DNA from: Flavonifractor sp. An82
Lineage (GTDB): Bacteria; Bacillota; Clostridia; Oscillospirales; Oscillospiraceae
Length of the DNA stretch: 64,000 bases
Reading direction: 5' to 3'
Assembly: GCF_002159265.1 (NCBI RefSeq)
Contig: NZ_NFHG01000016.1
Span: 21,707-85,706, forward strand
The first letter of the stretch is position 1; every line of letters begins with the position of its first letter. Shown piece by piece: positions 1 to 8,583 of the stretch. The translations under genes were made by a program, and so were the position numbers. The notes below the pieces were generated by a model. That model saw only the letters and a program-made list of their open reading frames with translations. It was not told where the DNA came from and ran no database searches.

Positions 1-1
1 G

Positions 2-145
2 CCGGGACGGCTGCGGCTCTTCGGTCTGCTGGGCCGGGAGCCCGACGTGATCTTTCCCTGGTCGGCGGTGCGCCGCTTCGGGGCGGACACCATTCTGGTG
101 GAGGGGGCGCAGGTCAGACAGAGGGACCGGCGGGAGCGGACCTAA
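2..145 (+). CDS. C-terminal fragment of a YlmC/YmxH-family (PRC-barrel) protein
   Basis: The reading frame is open from the window edge to TAA at 143-145, giving the last 47 residues of a protein that starts outside the window. The visible part runs from GRLRLFGLLG through a predicted beta-rich stretch (DVIFPWSAV, FGADTILVE) to a basic tail. This matches the end of the small PRC-barrel proteins (YlmC/YmxH) that are common in spore-forming Firmicutes, where the family is linked to sporulation. That function is family knowledge and is not shown here. The fragment is too short for a firm call. Confidence 0.6.
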   Translation, partial: PGRLRLFGLLGREPDVIFPWSAVRRFGADTILVEGAQVRQRDRRERT

Positions 146-162
146 ATTCGGCCGTTCTGCCA

Positions 163-191
163 TTGTTTTACCAACGTTTTCGTGCTATAAT
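163..191 (+). promoter_or_regulatory. Sigma-A type promoter of glmS
   Basis: TTGTTT at 163-168 and a perfect TATAAT at 186-191 are separated by 17 bases. It lies about 50 bases before the glmS start codon, which is preceded by an AGGAGGAG ribosome binding site at 232-239. The gap from the upstream gene is only about 100 bases, too short for a glmS ribozyme. Confidence 0.75.
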
Positions 192-243
192 CCTAATTTA
201 AGTACCATAGATCAACCACGTCAAACCCATCAGGAGGAGCGCT

Positions 244-2076
244 ATGTGCGGGATCGTTGGATTTGTAGGAAGGGATGAGGCCGCGCCCATTTTGCTGGAT
301 GGTCTTTCCAGACTGGAGTACCGGGGGTATGACTCCGCCGGAGTCGCGGTATACGGAGCGGAGGAAGGCATGCAGGTGGCCAAGGCCAAGGGCCGGCTCC
401 AGGTGCTCCACGACCTGGTCAAGGGGGGTTCCACCCTCCACGGCACCATCGGCGTGGGTCACACCCGCTGGGCCACCCACGGGGCCCCGTCGGATGTGAA
501 TTCCCACCCCCAGGTCAGCGAGAACGGCCGGTTTGCGGTGGTCCACAACGGCATCATTGAAAATTACGCCGAGCTACGGGAATTTCTCCAGTCGGAGGGC
601 GTGCAGTTCGTCTCGGACACCGATACCGAGGTGGCCGCCCAGCTGCTGGAATATTATTATCAGGGAAACCTGCTGGAGGCAGTGGTGCGCACCCTCCATA
701 CCATCCGGGGCGCCTACGCCCTGGGCATCCTGTGCGCCGACTGCCCCGACCGGCTCATCGCCGCCCGGAAGGACAGTCCTTTGATCCTGGGCTTCGGAGA
801 CGGGGCCCACTATCTGGCCAGCGACGTCACCGCCCTCATCAAGTACACCCGGGAGGTGTGCTGGCTGGAGGACGGGGAGATCGCCGAGCTTACCGCCGAC
901 CACCTGTGGGTGTACGACTCCTACCTGCGCCCGGTGGAGAAGGAGCGCCGCCATGTGGACTGGGAGATCTCGGCGGCGGAGAAGGGCGGCTATGAGCACT
1001 TCATGATCAAGGAGATCATGGAGCAGCCCGAGGCCGTCCGCAAGACCATCTCTCCCCGGATCAAAGACGGCCGGGTGGTGCTGGACGACTGGGGGCTCAC
1101 CGCCCGGGAGCTGGAGGAGATGGACCGGCTGTATGTCATCGCCTGCGGCTCCTCCTACCATGTGGGCGTGGCGGCCAAGTATATCCTGGAAAAGCTGCTG
1201 CGCAAGCCGGTGGAGGTGACCCTGGCCTCTGAGTTCCGCTACTGCGACCCCATTGTGACCGAGCACACCCTGGCCCTGGTCATCAGCCAGTCCGGCGAGA
1301 CCATCGACACCCTGGCCGCCATGCGGGAGGCCAGACGGCTGGGGGCCAAGGTGGTGTCCATCGTCAACGTGGTGGGCTCCACCATCGCCCGGGAGAGCGA
1401 CACCGTGCTCTACACCTGGGCGGGACCGGAGATCGCCGTGGCCACCACCAAGGCCTATTCCACCCAGCTGGCGGTGATCTACCTCATCGGCCTGTACTGC
1501 GCCGATCTGCTGGGCACCATCAGCCGGGCGGAGTACGACACCATTTTGACCGAGCTTCAGCGTATTCCGGACAAGCTGGAGGAGATCCTGCAGGACCGGG
1601 AGGACATCCAGTACTTTGCCACCCTGTACTTCAACCGCCACTCCATGTTCTTCATTGGCCGCAACCTGGACTACGCCGTGGGCCTGGAGGGCTCCCTGAA
1701 GTTGAAGGAGATCTCCTATATCCACTCGGAGGCCTACGCCGCCGGCGAGCTCAAGCACGGCACCATCTCCCTCATCGAGCCGGGTACCCTGGTGGTGGCC
1801 CTGGCGGGGTGCGGGCCGCTGTTTGAAAAGACGGTGAGCAACGCGGTGGAGGTCAAGAGCCGGGGGGCCGACCTGCTTGGCCTCACCACCCGGGACAAGG
1901 CGGCCCAGCTGGGCCGGACGGCGGACCACGTGATCGCCATCCCCGAGACCCATCCTGTGCTGCTGCCCTCCCTGGAGGTGGTCCCCATGCAGCTGTTCGC
2001 CTACTACACGGCGCTGCAGCGGGGGTGTGACATTGATAAGCCGAGGAACCTTGCAAAATCGGTGACTGTGGAATAA
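244..2076 (+). CDS. glmS: Glutamine-fructose-6-phosphate aminotransferase (isomerizing)
   Basis: Makes glucosamine-6-phosphate from fructose-6-phosphate and glutamine, the first committed step towards UDP-GlcNAc and peptidoglycan. At 610 residues it has the usual full length. The N-terminus MCGIVGFVG supplies the Cys2 nucleophile of the class II glutamine amidotransferase domain (about residues 2-220). Two SIS sugar-isomerase domains follow (about 285-420 and 455-600), with the SQSGETIDTL phosphosugar-binding motif in the first. The C-terminus KPRNLAKSVTVE is the canonical end that caps the active site. AGGAGGAG precedes the ATG by four bases. It has its own promoter, and the next gene follows 27 bases later. 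Confidence 0.98.
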   Translation: MCGIVGFVGRDEAAPILLDGLSRLEYRGYDSAGVAVYGAEEGMQVAKAKGRLQVLHDLVKGGSTLHGTIGVGHTRWATHGAPSDVNSHPQVSENGRFAVVHNGIIENYAELREFLQSEGVQFVSDTDTEVAAQLLEYYYQGNLLEAVVRTLHTIRGAYALGILCADCPDRLIAARKDSPLILGFGDGAHYLASDVTALIKYTREVCWLEDGEIAELTADHLWVYDSYLRPVEKERRHVDWEISAAEKGGYEHFMIKEIMEQPEAVRKTISPRIKDGRVVLDDWGLTARELEEMDRLYVIACGSSYHVGVAAKYILEKLLRKPVEVTLASEFRYCDPIVTEHTLALVISQSGETIDTLAAMREARRLGAKVVSIVNVVGSTIARESDTVLYTWAGPEIAVATTKAYSTQLAVIYLIGLYCADLLGTISRAEYDTILTELQRIPDKLEEILQDREDIQYFATLYFNRHSMFFIGRNLDYAVGLEGSLKLKEISYIHSEAYAAGELKHGTISLIEPGTLVVALAGCGPLFEKTVSNAVEVKSRGADLLGLTTRDKAAQLGRTADHVIAIPETHPVLLPSLEVVPMQLFAYYTALQRGCDIDKPRNLAKSVTVE

Positions 2077-2103
2077 AAAGGAAGAGAAGGACGGAGGAAC
2101 GAC

Positions 2104-3678
2104 ATGAAACGACTGATCGCATTGCTGCTGGCCGCGGCCCTGGCCCTTGGCCTGACCGCCTGCGGCGGGGAAGAGCCTACCGCAGAGCAGGTGACGGTGC
2201 GCTACGGCCTGTCCAATGCCTGGGATTCCCTGATGCCCTACAACAGCCCTTCGGGCAGCAACTACACCCGCATCATCTGCGACAAGATCTATGACCGGCT
2301 GGCCTATGTCCATGCCGACGGCACGCTGGACCCCAGAGGGGCTGTCAGCTGGGAGAGCGCCGACGACGGCATGGCGGTGCTCTTCCACCTGGATGAGAAG
2401 GCCGCCTTCCATGACGGCACCCCGGTGACCGCTCAGCACTGGGCGGACACCATCGCCCTGATGACCGATCCCAACTGCCCCGCCCTGGGCCGGTCGGTAT
2501 TCTCCGTGCTGGCCGGCACCGATGACAACGGCGCGGCCCTGGATGGGGAGACACTGGGGGCGGAGGCGGTGGACGACCACACCCTGAAGCTCACCTTCAA
2601 GAGTCCCACCACCCCCGAGGATTTCCTGCTGGACAAGAACCGGGAGTTCTATGTGCTGCCCACCCACCTGATGGAGGGGGTGGACCCCGTCCAGATCATG
2701 GAGCTGGACCTGTGGGACGCCCCTGTGGGCTCCGGTCCCTGCAAGTTTGTGGAGGAGATCCCCGGCAGTCAGCTGGTGCTGGAGATCAACCAGGACTATC
2801 AGCTGGGCTGTCCCGACTTTGACCGGCTTGTCATTACGGTGATGGATAAGTCCAACCTGCTGCCCTCTGTCATCTCGGGGGACCTGGACTACTATGCCTT
2901 CGGCGGCAACGTGTCGGTGGAGGACGCCGAGACTGCCCGCTCCTCCGGCCTGGAGGTGGTGGAGGGTGAGGTGCCCAACACCTTCTATGAGCTGATGCTC
3001 AACTGCGAGACCATCCCCAGTGCAGAGGTCCGCCGGGCCATCGACCTGGCCCTGGACAAGGAGGCTCTGTGCCTCCAGTCCACCCAGGGCCTGGGTGAGC
3101 CTACCGCCACCGATGTGACCCCCGGTACCGAGTACACCTGCTCTCTCACCTGGGAGCGGGACGTGGATCAGGCCCGCACCCTGCTGGAGCAGGGGGGCTA
3201 TGACGGGCGGACCTACACCCTGGCCTGTACCTCCAACCGGGCCGGTCTGGCCTCCCTCATGCAGCAGGAGCTGGCTGAGGTGGACATGAATGTGACCATC
3301 GAGACGGTGGACTCCGCCGCCCTCTTTTCCGGCATGGCCGACGGAAAGTACGACATGGCCATCGCCAGCCACACCCCCGGCGCCCTGCCCCTGTGGTTCA
3401 CTGAGAGCCGCCTGAGCCAGGGCAACAACATCTTCCACATCGCCGACCTGGAGCCCTATACCTATTATATCGAGCAGATCGGCGCCGCCTCCGGCTGGGA
3501 GACCCGCCAGGTGCTGCTGGATAAGCTCCAGGAGCTGCTGGCCGATCAGCGGCCCTTCATCCCCCTGTGGTTCGGACGCACCCTCCATGTGCAGTCCCCC
3601 ACGGTGGACAACATCGACTACCCCTCTTCCAGCTTCTCCAACGAGAACATCTGGGCGTGGCGGATGAAGGAAGCCTGA
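2104..3678 (+). CDS. ABC transporter substrate-binding lipoprotein, family 5 (peptide/nickel type)
   Basis: A 524-residue extracellular solute-binding protein of family 5 (DppA/OppA/NikA type). The first 20 residues are a lipoprotein signal (MKRLIALLLAAALALGL) ending in the lipobox LTAC, so it should be anchored to the outer face of the membrane. The body has the family's typical pattern, including VRRAIDLALDKEAL and a late QELLADQRPFIPLWF segment. The substrate could be peptides, nickel or another small ligand and cannot be told from sequence. It sits directly before two permease genes, but no ATPase gene follows. It may be co-transcribed with glmS, since the gap is only 27 bases and has no terminator. 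Confidence 0.9.
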   Translation: MKRLIALLLAAALALGLTACGGEEPTAEQVTVRYGLSNAWDSLMPYNSPSGSNYTRIICDKIYDRLAYVHADGTLDPRGAVSWESADDGMAVLFHLDEKAAFHDGTPVTAQHWADTIALMTDPNCPALGRSVFSVLAGTDDNGAALDGETLGAEAVDDHTLKLTFKSPTTPEDFLLDKNREFYVLPTHLMEGVDPVQIMELDLWDAPVGSGPCKFVEEIPGSQLVLEINQDYQLGCPDFDRLVITVMDKSNLLPSVISGDLDYYAFGGNVSVEDAETARSSGLEVVEGEVPNTFYELMLNCETIPSAEVRRAIDLALDKEALCLQSTQGLGEPTATDVTPGTEYTCSLTWERDVDQARTLLEQGGYDGRTYTLACTSNRAGLASLMQQELAEVDMNVTIETVDSAALFSGMADGKYDMAIASHTPGALPLWFTESRLSQGNNIFHIADLEPYTYYIEQIGAASGWETRQVLLDKLQELLADQRPFIPLWFGRTLHVQSPTVDNIDYPSSSFSNENIWAWRMKEA

Positions 3679-3715
3679 CCGGCCCCTGACCAAACCAACA
3701 GAAAAAACCTCCGTA

Positions 3716-3737
3716 GGGCCGCCGCCCATAGCGGCCC
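3716..3737 (+). repeat. Inverted repeat between binding-protein and permease genes
   Basis: GGGCCGC (3716-3722) and GCGGCCC (3731-3737) form a perfect 7-bp stem with an 8-base loop. No T-run follows, so it is more likely an RNA processing or stability hairpin than a terminator. Such a hairpin would fit the higher expression usually needed for the binding protein than for its permeases. Confidence 0.45.
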
Positions 3738-3779
3738 GTGCCCCATCCGGGGCCGGAAGTGCAGGAGGAAGCGAACAGT

Positions 3780-4739
3780 ATGGGACGATATCTCCGCCGC
3801 CGTCTGCTGACGGCCATTCCGGTGTTCTTCGGGATCACCATTCTGGTATTTTGTATGCTCAACCTGGCCCAGGGCTCCATCCTGGACCTGATGGGGGAGG
3901 GGAGCGGCGCCACCGACGCCGACCGGGCGGCCCTGGCGGCCTCCCTGGGACTGGACCTGCCCCTGCCCCAGCGCTATCTGACCTGGCTGGGAGACCTGCT
4001 CCGGGGGGACCTGGGGGTCTCCTACGCCAACGGCAAGCCGGTGGCCGGCCTCATCGCCCAGCGGGTGGGACCCTCCCTGCTGCTCACCGGCACCGGCGTG
4101 GTGCTGGCGGTGGCCATCGCTCTGCCCCTGGGGGTGCTGGCGGCCTGGAAGCCCCGGTCGGGCTGGGACCGGGTTGCCTCCGCCCTCAGCCTCATCAGCT
4201 TCGGCGTGCCCGGCTTTTTTCTCTGTCTGGCGGGCATCTTTCTCTTTTCCATTACTCTGGGCTGGCTGCCTGCCAACGGTATGTATGCCGCCGGGCGGTT
4301 TTCCGGTCTGGCCGATCTGCTCCGCCACCTGATCCTCCCCGCCGGGGTGGTGTGCCTGAGCAGCGTGGGGGAGCTGGTGAAGCAGACCCGGGCCGCCTGT
4401 CTGGAGGCCCTGGGGGAGGACTATATCCGCACCGCCCGGGCCAAGGGACTCACCGACGGGGCCGTCATGGTGCGCCACGCTTTCCGGGGTGCCCTCATCC
4501 CGGTGCTCACCACCATCCTCAGCCACATCCCCCACATCCTGGGCGGCTCCGTGGTGGTGGAGCAGATCTTTGGCTGGCCCGGCATGGGCAGCCTGCTCTT
4601 TTCCGGCATCTCGGGCCGGGACTACACCGTGGTGATGGGAGTCACTGTGGTGATCGCCCTGGCGGTACTCCTGACCAACCTGCTCCTGGACCTGGTCTAC
4701 GGACTGGCGGACCCCAGGGTGCGTTACGGAAAGGAGTAG
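3780..4739 (+). CDS. ABC transporter permease (DppB/NikB type)
   Basis: A 319-residue inner-membrane permease of the binding-protein-dependent type. The N-terminal GRYLRRRLLTAIPVFFGITILVFCMLN is the standard first helix of DppB/NikB proteins. The EAA loop that contacts the ATPase is present near the middle (EALGEDYIRTARAKGL). The chosen ATG at 3780 has AGGAGG at 3763-3768. An in-frame ATG at 3738 lacks a good site and would add 14 residues of poor character. It is followed four bases later by the partner permease. The matching ATPase subunits are not encoded nearby. Confidence 0.92.
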   Translation: MGRYLRRRLLTAIPVFFGITILVFCMLNLAQGSILDLMGEGSGATDADRAALAASLGLDLPLPQRYLTWLGDLLRGDLGVSYANGKPVAGLIAQRVGPSLLLTGTGVVLAVAIALPLGVLAAWKPRSGWDRVASALSLISFGVPGFFLCLAGIFLFSITLGWLPANGMYAAGRFSGLADLLRHLILPAGVVCLSSVGELVKQTRAACLEALGEDYIRTARAKGLTDGAVMVRHAFRGALIPVLTTILSHIPHILGGSVVVEQIFGWPGMGSLLFSGISGRDYTVVMGVTVVIALAVLLTNLLLDLVYGLADPRVRYGKE

Positions 4740-4742
4740 GCC

Positions 4743-5609
4743 ATGGAAGAAACGCGACTGAACCGGAGCCCCTGGACACGGTTCCGGGCGGACCGGCGGG
4801 CCATGGCCTGCCTGATCGTCCTCTGTCTGGAGGTGCTGGCGGTGCTGCTGCTGCCCCCTCTGCTGGGCCTGGAGCCCAACGTCAGCGATTTGGAGGCCGG
4901 CTTCTGGGCCCCTCCGTCAGCGGAGCACCCCCTGGGCACCGACGACGTGGGCCGGGATCTGCTGGCCCGGCTGCTCAGCGGGGGAAGGGTGTCTTTGTTT
5001 ATCGGCCTGACCTCCGCCGCCATCAGCGGTCTGGTGGGGGTGCCTCTGGGCCTGCTGGCGGGCTACCGCCGGGGGGCCTGGGAGTTCTGGATCATGCGGC
5101 TGGCCGATATTTTCCAGACCTTCCCCTCCATCGTGCTGGTGCTCTGCCTGGTGACGGTGGCGGGTCCGTCGGCTACCAACATCGTGCTGGTGCTGGGCCT
5201 GCTGGGCTGGACCGGCATCGCCCGACTGGTGTACGGCAACACCTTGGCGGCCCGGGAGCGGGAGTATGTGCTGGCAGCCCGTGCCCTGGGGGCCCGGACG
5301 GGCACCATCCTGCGGCGGAACGTGCTGCCTAACGTGGTATCCCCGGTATGGTGCTCCATCCCCTTGCGGGCGGGGCGGGCCATTTTGTCCGAGTCCAGTC
5401 TCAGCTTTCTGGGCTTCGGCATCCGCACTCCCCAGGCCTCCTGGGGCAATATGATCCAGTATGCCAGCAATCTGACGGTGCTCACCGCCCGGCCCTGGGT
5501 GTGGGTGCCGCCGGGACTGTGTATCATCCTGACGGTGCTCTGTCTGGCGGGCATCGGGGACGGCCTGCGGGACGCCCTGGACCCCCGGTTCGACCACAGG
5601 AAAGGATAA
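4743..5609 (+). CDS. ABC transporter permease (DppC/NikC type)
   Basis: A 288-residue permease that would pair with the preceding DppB/NikB-like protein. It has an N-terminal helix (ACLIVLCLEVLAVLLL), the periplasmic HPLGTDDVGRDLLARLL motif typical of DppC/OppC proteins, and the EAA loop AARALGARTGTILRRNVLPN that docks the ATPase. A terminator follows at once. With the binding protein this gives three of the five usual subunits of a family-5 importer, so the ATPases must come from elsewhere or the system is incomplete. Confidence 0.92.
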   Translation: MEETRLNRSPWTRFRADRRAMACLIVLCLEVLAVLLLPPLLGLEPNVSDLEAGFWAPPSAEHPLGTDDVGRDLLARLLSGGRVSLFIGLTSAAISGLVGVPLGLLAGYRRGAWEFWIMRLADIFQTFPSIVLVLCLVTVAGPSATNIVLVLGLLGWTGIARLVYGNTLAAREREYVLAARALGARTGTILRRNVLPNVVSPVWCSIPLRAGRAILSESSLSFLGFGIRTPQASWGNMIQYASNLTVLTARPWVWVPPGLCIILTVLCLAGIGDGLRDALDPRFDHRKG

Positions 5610-5612
5610 AGC

Positions 5613-5641
5613 TCCGGCCCGGACAGGACCGGAACCTTTTT
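5613..5641 (+). terminator. Rho-independent terminator after the permease genes
   Basis: TCCGGCCC (5613-5620) pairs with GGACCGGA (5626-5633) with one mismatch across a 5-base loop, followed by a T-run at 5637-5641. It closes the transporter operon and leaves the antiporter gene 5663 on its own, although no clear promoter is visible in the 20 bases between them. Confidence 0.65.
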
Positions 5642-5662
5642 CTCAACCAGAGGAGGTAATAG

Positions 5663-7273
5663 ATGGTAAATATGCTGCTGTTATGCGGAGCGGTGCTGGT
5701 GGCCTGCATCCTGGCCAGCCGCTTTTCCCGGCGGGCAGGGGTGCCCGCCCTGCTGCTTTTCATGGCCCTGGGCATGCTCTTCGGCTCCGACGGGCTGCTG
5801 CGCATCCCCTTTGACGACTTCAGGGCGGCGGAGCAGATCTGCTCGGTGGCCCTTATCTTCATCATGTTCTACGGCGGCTTCGGTACCCGGTGGGAGGCGG
5901 CCAGACCGGCGGCGGCCCGGGCGGTAGTGCTCTCCACTCTGGGCGTGGTGGTAACCGCGCTGCTCACCGCCCTGTTCTGCCGCTTTGTGCTGGGCTTCAC
6001 GCCCCTGGCCAGCTTTCTCACCGGTGCGGTCATCAGCTCCACCGACGCGGCGTCGGTGTTCTCCATCCTGCGCTCCAAGAAGCTGAGCCTGCGGGACCAT
6101 ACCGCCTCGCTGCTGGAATTGGAGAGCGGAAGCAACGACCCGGTGTCCTACATGCTGACCATGATCGCCCTCTCTCTGATGGGGGTAGGGGGCAGCAGCA
6201 ATCTGGCCTGGATGATCTTTGCCCAGGCGGTCTTCGGCGCGGCTCTTGGGCTGGCGGTGGCCTGGCTGTCCATTCTGGTGCTGCGGCGGCTCACTCTGTC
6301 CGACGGCCTGGACTCCATTTTTGTGTTCTCCGCCGCCCTGCTGGCCTATGCCCTGCCTGCGGCGGTGGGGGGCAACGGCTACCTGGGGGCTTATCTGGCG
6401 GGCATCCTGCTGGGCAACGCAAAAATCCCCCACAAGGCCGCCCTGGTCCACTTCTTTGATGGGCTCACCGGACTGGCCCAGATCCTGATCTTCTTCCTGC
6501 TGGGCCTGCTGGCCTTCCCGCGGCAGCTGCCCGGGGTGCTGCTGCCGGCGGTGGCCATCGCCCTTTTCCTGACCTTCGTGGCCCGGCCGGCGGCGGTCTT
6601 CCTGCTGCTCAGGCCCTTCCGGTGCTCCATGCGGCAGTGCCTGCTGGTATCCTGGGCCGGGCTGCGGGGCGCGGCCTCCATCGTGTTCGCCATCATGGCC
6701 CTGGCAGGCGGGGCGGAGATCGGACATGATCTGTTCCATATCGTGTTCTGTATCTCCCTGCTGTCGGTGGCGGTACAGGGCTCCCTGCTGCCCGTGGTGG
6801 CCCGACGGCTGGACATGGTGGACACGGAGGACAGCGTCAGCCGCACCTTCAACGATTACCAGGACCAGCGCCAGCTCCACCTGACCCGGTTCCGTATTGG
6901 CCCCGGCCACCCCTGGGAGGGAAAGCCGGTAGGGGAGTGCCACCTGCCCGCCGACGCCCTGGTAGTCACCATCCGCCGGGGGGAGGAGAGCCTCATCCCC
7001 AACGGCGGCACGGTGATCCGGGCGGGGGACCTGCTGGTGGTGAGCACCCCGGTCTACCAGGACGACGGCGGCGTCAGCCTGCGGGAGCTGCCGGTGGAGG
7101 ACCACCGGGACTGGATCGGCCGCACCATCCGTGAGCTGGACCTGCCGGCGGAGGTGCTCATCGTGCTGGTACGCCGGGCGGACGGTACCACCGCCGTGCC
7201 AAAGGGGGGCACGGTGCTCCGCCAGGGGGACACCCTGGTGGTCAGTGAGGCCGACAATGGGAAACCGGCATAA
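5663..7273 (+). CDS. CPA1-type cation/proton antiporter with C-terminal RCK_C domains
   Basis: A 536-residue membrane antiporter resembling NhaP2/CvrA potassium/proton exchangers. Residues 1 to about 390 hold roughly 12 hydrophobic segments, with the family motif SSTDAASVFSIL (about residue 123) and AGLRGAASIVFA (about 333). Two TrkA_C/RCK_C ligand-binding domains follow (about 400-475 and 475-530), each ending in GDTLVV or GDLLVV-like strands. This layout suggests regulation by a nucleotide or cation. AGAGGAGGTAATAG precedes the ATG. The ion (K+ or Na+) is not determined by sequence alone. Confidence 0.9.
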   Translation: MVNMLLLCGAVLVACILASRFSRRAGVPALLLFMALGMLFGSDGLLRIPFDDFRAAEQICSVALIFIMFYGGFGTRWEAARPAAARAVVLSTLGVVVTALLTALFCRFVLGFTPLASFLTGAVISSTDAASVFSILRSKKLSLRDHTASLLELESGSNDPVSYMLTMIALSLMGVGGSSNLAWMIFAQAVFGAALGLAVAWLSILVLRRLTLSDGLDSIFVFSAALLAYALPAAVGGNGYLGAYLAGILLGNAKIPHKAALVHFFDGLTGLAQILIFFLLGLLAFPRQLPGVLLPAVAIALFLTFVARPAAVFLLLRPFRCSMRQCLLVSWAGLRGAASIVFAIMALAGGAEIGHDLFHIVFCISLLSVAVQGSLLPVVARRLDMVDTEDSVSRTFNDYQDQRQLHLTRFRIGPGHPWEGKPVGECHLPADALVVTIRRGEESLIPNGGTVIRAGDLLVVSTPVYQDDGGVSLRELPVEDHRDWIGRTIRELDLPAEVLIVLVRRADGTTAVPKGGTVLRQGDTLVVSEADNGKPA

Positions 7274-7307
7274 ACCGGGAAAAATGTACCTGATGAGGGA
7301 AAACCTC

Positions 7308-7356
7308 TTGCCATTACCAGATGGTAAGTGTTATCATAATTGTTGGAATGATAACA
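7308..7356 (+). promoter_or_regulatory. Promoter with overlapping 9-bp inverted repeat (probable operator)
   Basis: TTGCCA (7308-7313) and TATCAT (7332-7337) are 18 bases apart. The -10 is embedded in the perfect inverted repeat TGTTATCAT (7329-7337) and ATGATAACA (7348-7356), 10 bases apart. A second small repeat, TTACCagatGGTAA, lies at 7314-7327. The position suggests repression, possibly by the regulator encoded immediately downstream. Confidence 0.6.
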
Positions 7357-7413
7357 AAGGCCGGGCCATATAGGGAGCAAATATGGGCGGCTTGACGGTA
7401 AAGGGGGACCACG

Positions 7414-7971
7414 TTGGTGGATTATACGATCGACCTCACAGAAAAGAAGCAGTTCCGGGTCATGCTCAATCCGGTACGGCAGGAGATGATCCATCTGCTG
7501 CGGCTGGTGGCCAGGCCGCTGTCGGCCAACCGGGTGGCGGAGCTGATGCAGCTGTCTCCCAGCGCGGCCCATTCCCATTTAAACAAGCTGGTAAAGATGG
7601 GACTGGTATCCGCCCAGGAGGGGACCCGGCCCGACGGCATCAAGACCACCTATTACCAGATGCGGGATGTAAAGCTGCGGCTCTGCCTGGGACGGAAGGA
7701 CGCCTTCCAGGGGGAGCGGGAGGCCCTGGCCGCCAACCTGGTGGACAGCACCTTCCGGACCATGCTGGAAAATGTGTACCGCTATGACGAGCAGGAGCTG
7801 CCCGACTACGGCATCCTCCGGTTCGGCGCACTCCACCTGGACACCGCCCAGCGAAAGGAGCTGATGGAGCTGGTGGAGCGCTATCTGGAGGAGCATGGCG
7901 CTCCCCGGCCTGAGGCGGAGGAGCACTGGGAGTACGTAGTCCTGGCCTACCGGGCGGGGGAAGAACTGTAA
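7414..7971 (+). CDS. Winged-helix (ArsR/GntR-like) transcriptional regulator
   Basis: A 185-residue cytoplasmic regulator. Residues 15-75 form a winged helix: NPVRQEMIHLLRLVARPLSANRVAELM then SPSAAHSHLNKLVKMGLVSAQE, the recognition helix and wing pattern of ArsR-type proteins. The remaining 110 residues, which include TFRTMLENVYRY and a C-terminal helix, are not a family I recognise and probably serve dimerisation or sensing. The start is TTG at 7414, preceded by AAGGGGG at 7400-7406. The strong inverted repeat in its promoter is a good candidate for autoregulation. It could also act on the antiporter gene upstream. Confidence 0.8.
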   Translation: MVDYTIDLTEKKQFRVMLNPVRQEMIHLLRLVARPLSANRVAELMQLSPSAAHSHLNKLVKMGLVSAQEGTRPDGIKTTYYQMRDVKLRLCLGRKDAFQGEREALAANLVDSTFRTMLENVYRYDEQELPDYGILRFGALHLDTAQRKELMELVERYLEEHGAPRPEAEEHWEYVVLAYRAGEEL

Positions 7972-7979
7972 AACATAAG

Positions 7980-8016
7980 CGGACGGAGAGGGGAGACCCC
8001 TTTCCGTCCGATTTTT
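7980..8016. terminator. Bidirectional terminator between convergent genes
   Basis: CGGACGG (7980-7986) pairs with CCGTCCG (8004-8010), with an inner GGGG/CCCC stem, followed by TTTTT at 8012-8016. It separates the wHTH gene from the convergent gene ending at 8019. Confidence 0.85.
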
Positions 8017-8018
8017 CG

Positions 8019-8516
8019 TTACAGGTAGATGATGTCCAGCTTCAGCCCCTGCTTCATGGCGTAGCTGATGGTGTACATGGTGCCCCCCAGCATACCGTCA
8101 TAGATGGCGATGAGCCGGTCGGCGTGGTCCACCAGGTAGCGGTTGCGCCGGAGCATGCAGCCCTTGTCATAATGGCGCTGCACCATAGTCTCTCCGTCGC
8201 AGGCGGCCACCAGGCCATAGTACCGGTCCCGGTCCTTCTCGCTCCATCGGGCGGCCTGTTCCTCACAGGGGATGACCGCCTCCAGGGTGACTCCGGGCCG
8301 GCGCTCCCGCAGCTCCAGCACCGCCTCGCAGAAGTAGAAGTCCGCCCCCCGTGCCATGCCGCATAAAAAATGGCGGCACCCGGCCTCATAGGCCGCCTCC
8401 ACCGCTGCTGCCAGCTTGTCCTTGATCTCCAGGCAGCGGGGGTCCTGCTCGTCCTCCCCCCAGGGCAGCTTCTCCGGCCGGTGCCCGGTGAAGCAGCAGC
8501 TGACGTCCCGTCCCAT
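8019..8516 (-). CDS. SLOG-fold (DUF1273/YpsA-like) protein
   Basis: A 165-residue cytoplasmic protein of the SLOG superfamily. It opens with CCFTGHRPEKLPWG, the hallmark of DUF1273/YpsA proteins. A central GMARGADFYFCEAVLELR forms the glycine-rich nucleotide-binding loop, and the protein ends with GGTMYTISYAMKQGLKLDIIYL. SLOG domains bind nucleotides or their derivatives. The cellular role of this clade in Firmicutes is poorly understood, with links reported to cell division and to nucleotide signalling. The start at 8516 has AAGGAGG nearby (CCTCCTT at 8523-8529). It has its own minus-strand promoter, divergent from ribU. Confidence 0.85.
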   Translation of the reverse strand: MGRDVSCCFTGHRPEKLPWGEDEQDPRCLEIKDKLAAAVEAAYEAGCRHFLCGMARGADFYFCEAVLELRERRPGVTLEAVIPCEEQAARWSEKDRDRYYGLVAACDGETMVQRHYDKGCMLRRNRYLVDHADRLIAIYDGMLGGTMYTISYAMKQGLKLDIIYL

Positions 8517-8545
8517 GGTGCGCCTCCTTGTTTGCTCTTTTACAT

Positions 8546-8574
8546 ATTGTATGCGATTCGCAGGAACAAGTCAA
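8546..8574 (-). promoter_or_regulatory. Promoter of the SLOG-family gene
   Basis: On the minus strand TTGACT (plus 8569-8574) and TACAAT (plus 8546-8551) are separated by exactly 17 bases. It lies about 30 bases upstream of the start codon and diverges from the ribU promoter. Confidence 0.75.
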
Positions 8575-8583
8575 TAAAAGATA

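Noticed and set aside
146..243. glmS ribozyme before glmS
   Set aside because: Only about 98 bases separate the genes and they hold a promoter and a short leader. The conserved ribozyme core is absent.
574..3729. A minus-strand open frame of 1051 codons across glmS and the binding-protein gene
   Set aside because: It is antisense to two clear genes and has low-complexity Gly/Val/His/Gln-rich content typical of shadows in GC-rich DNA. No domain or ribosome site supports it.
2104..5609. Naming the importer nikABC or dppABC
   Set aside because: Family-5 binding proteins cannot be assigned a ligand from overall similarity. No metal or peptide cue is visible, so no gene symbols are given.
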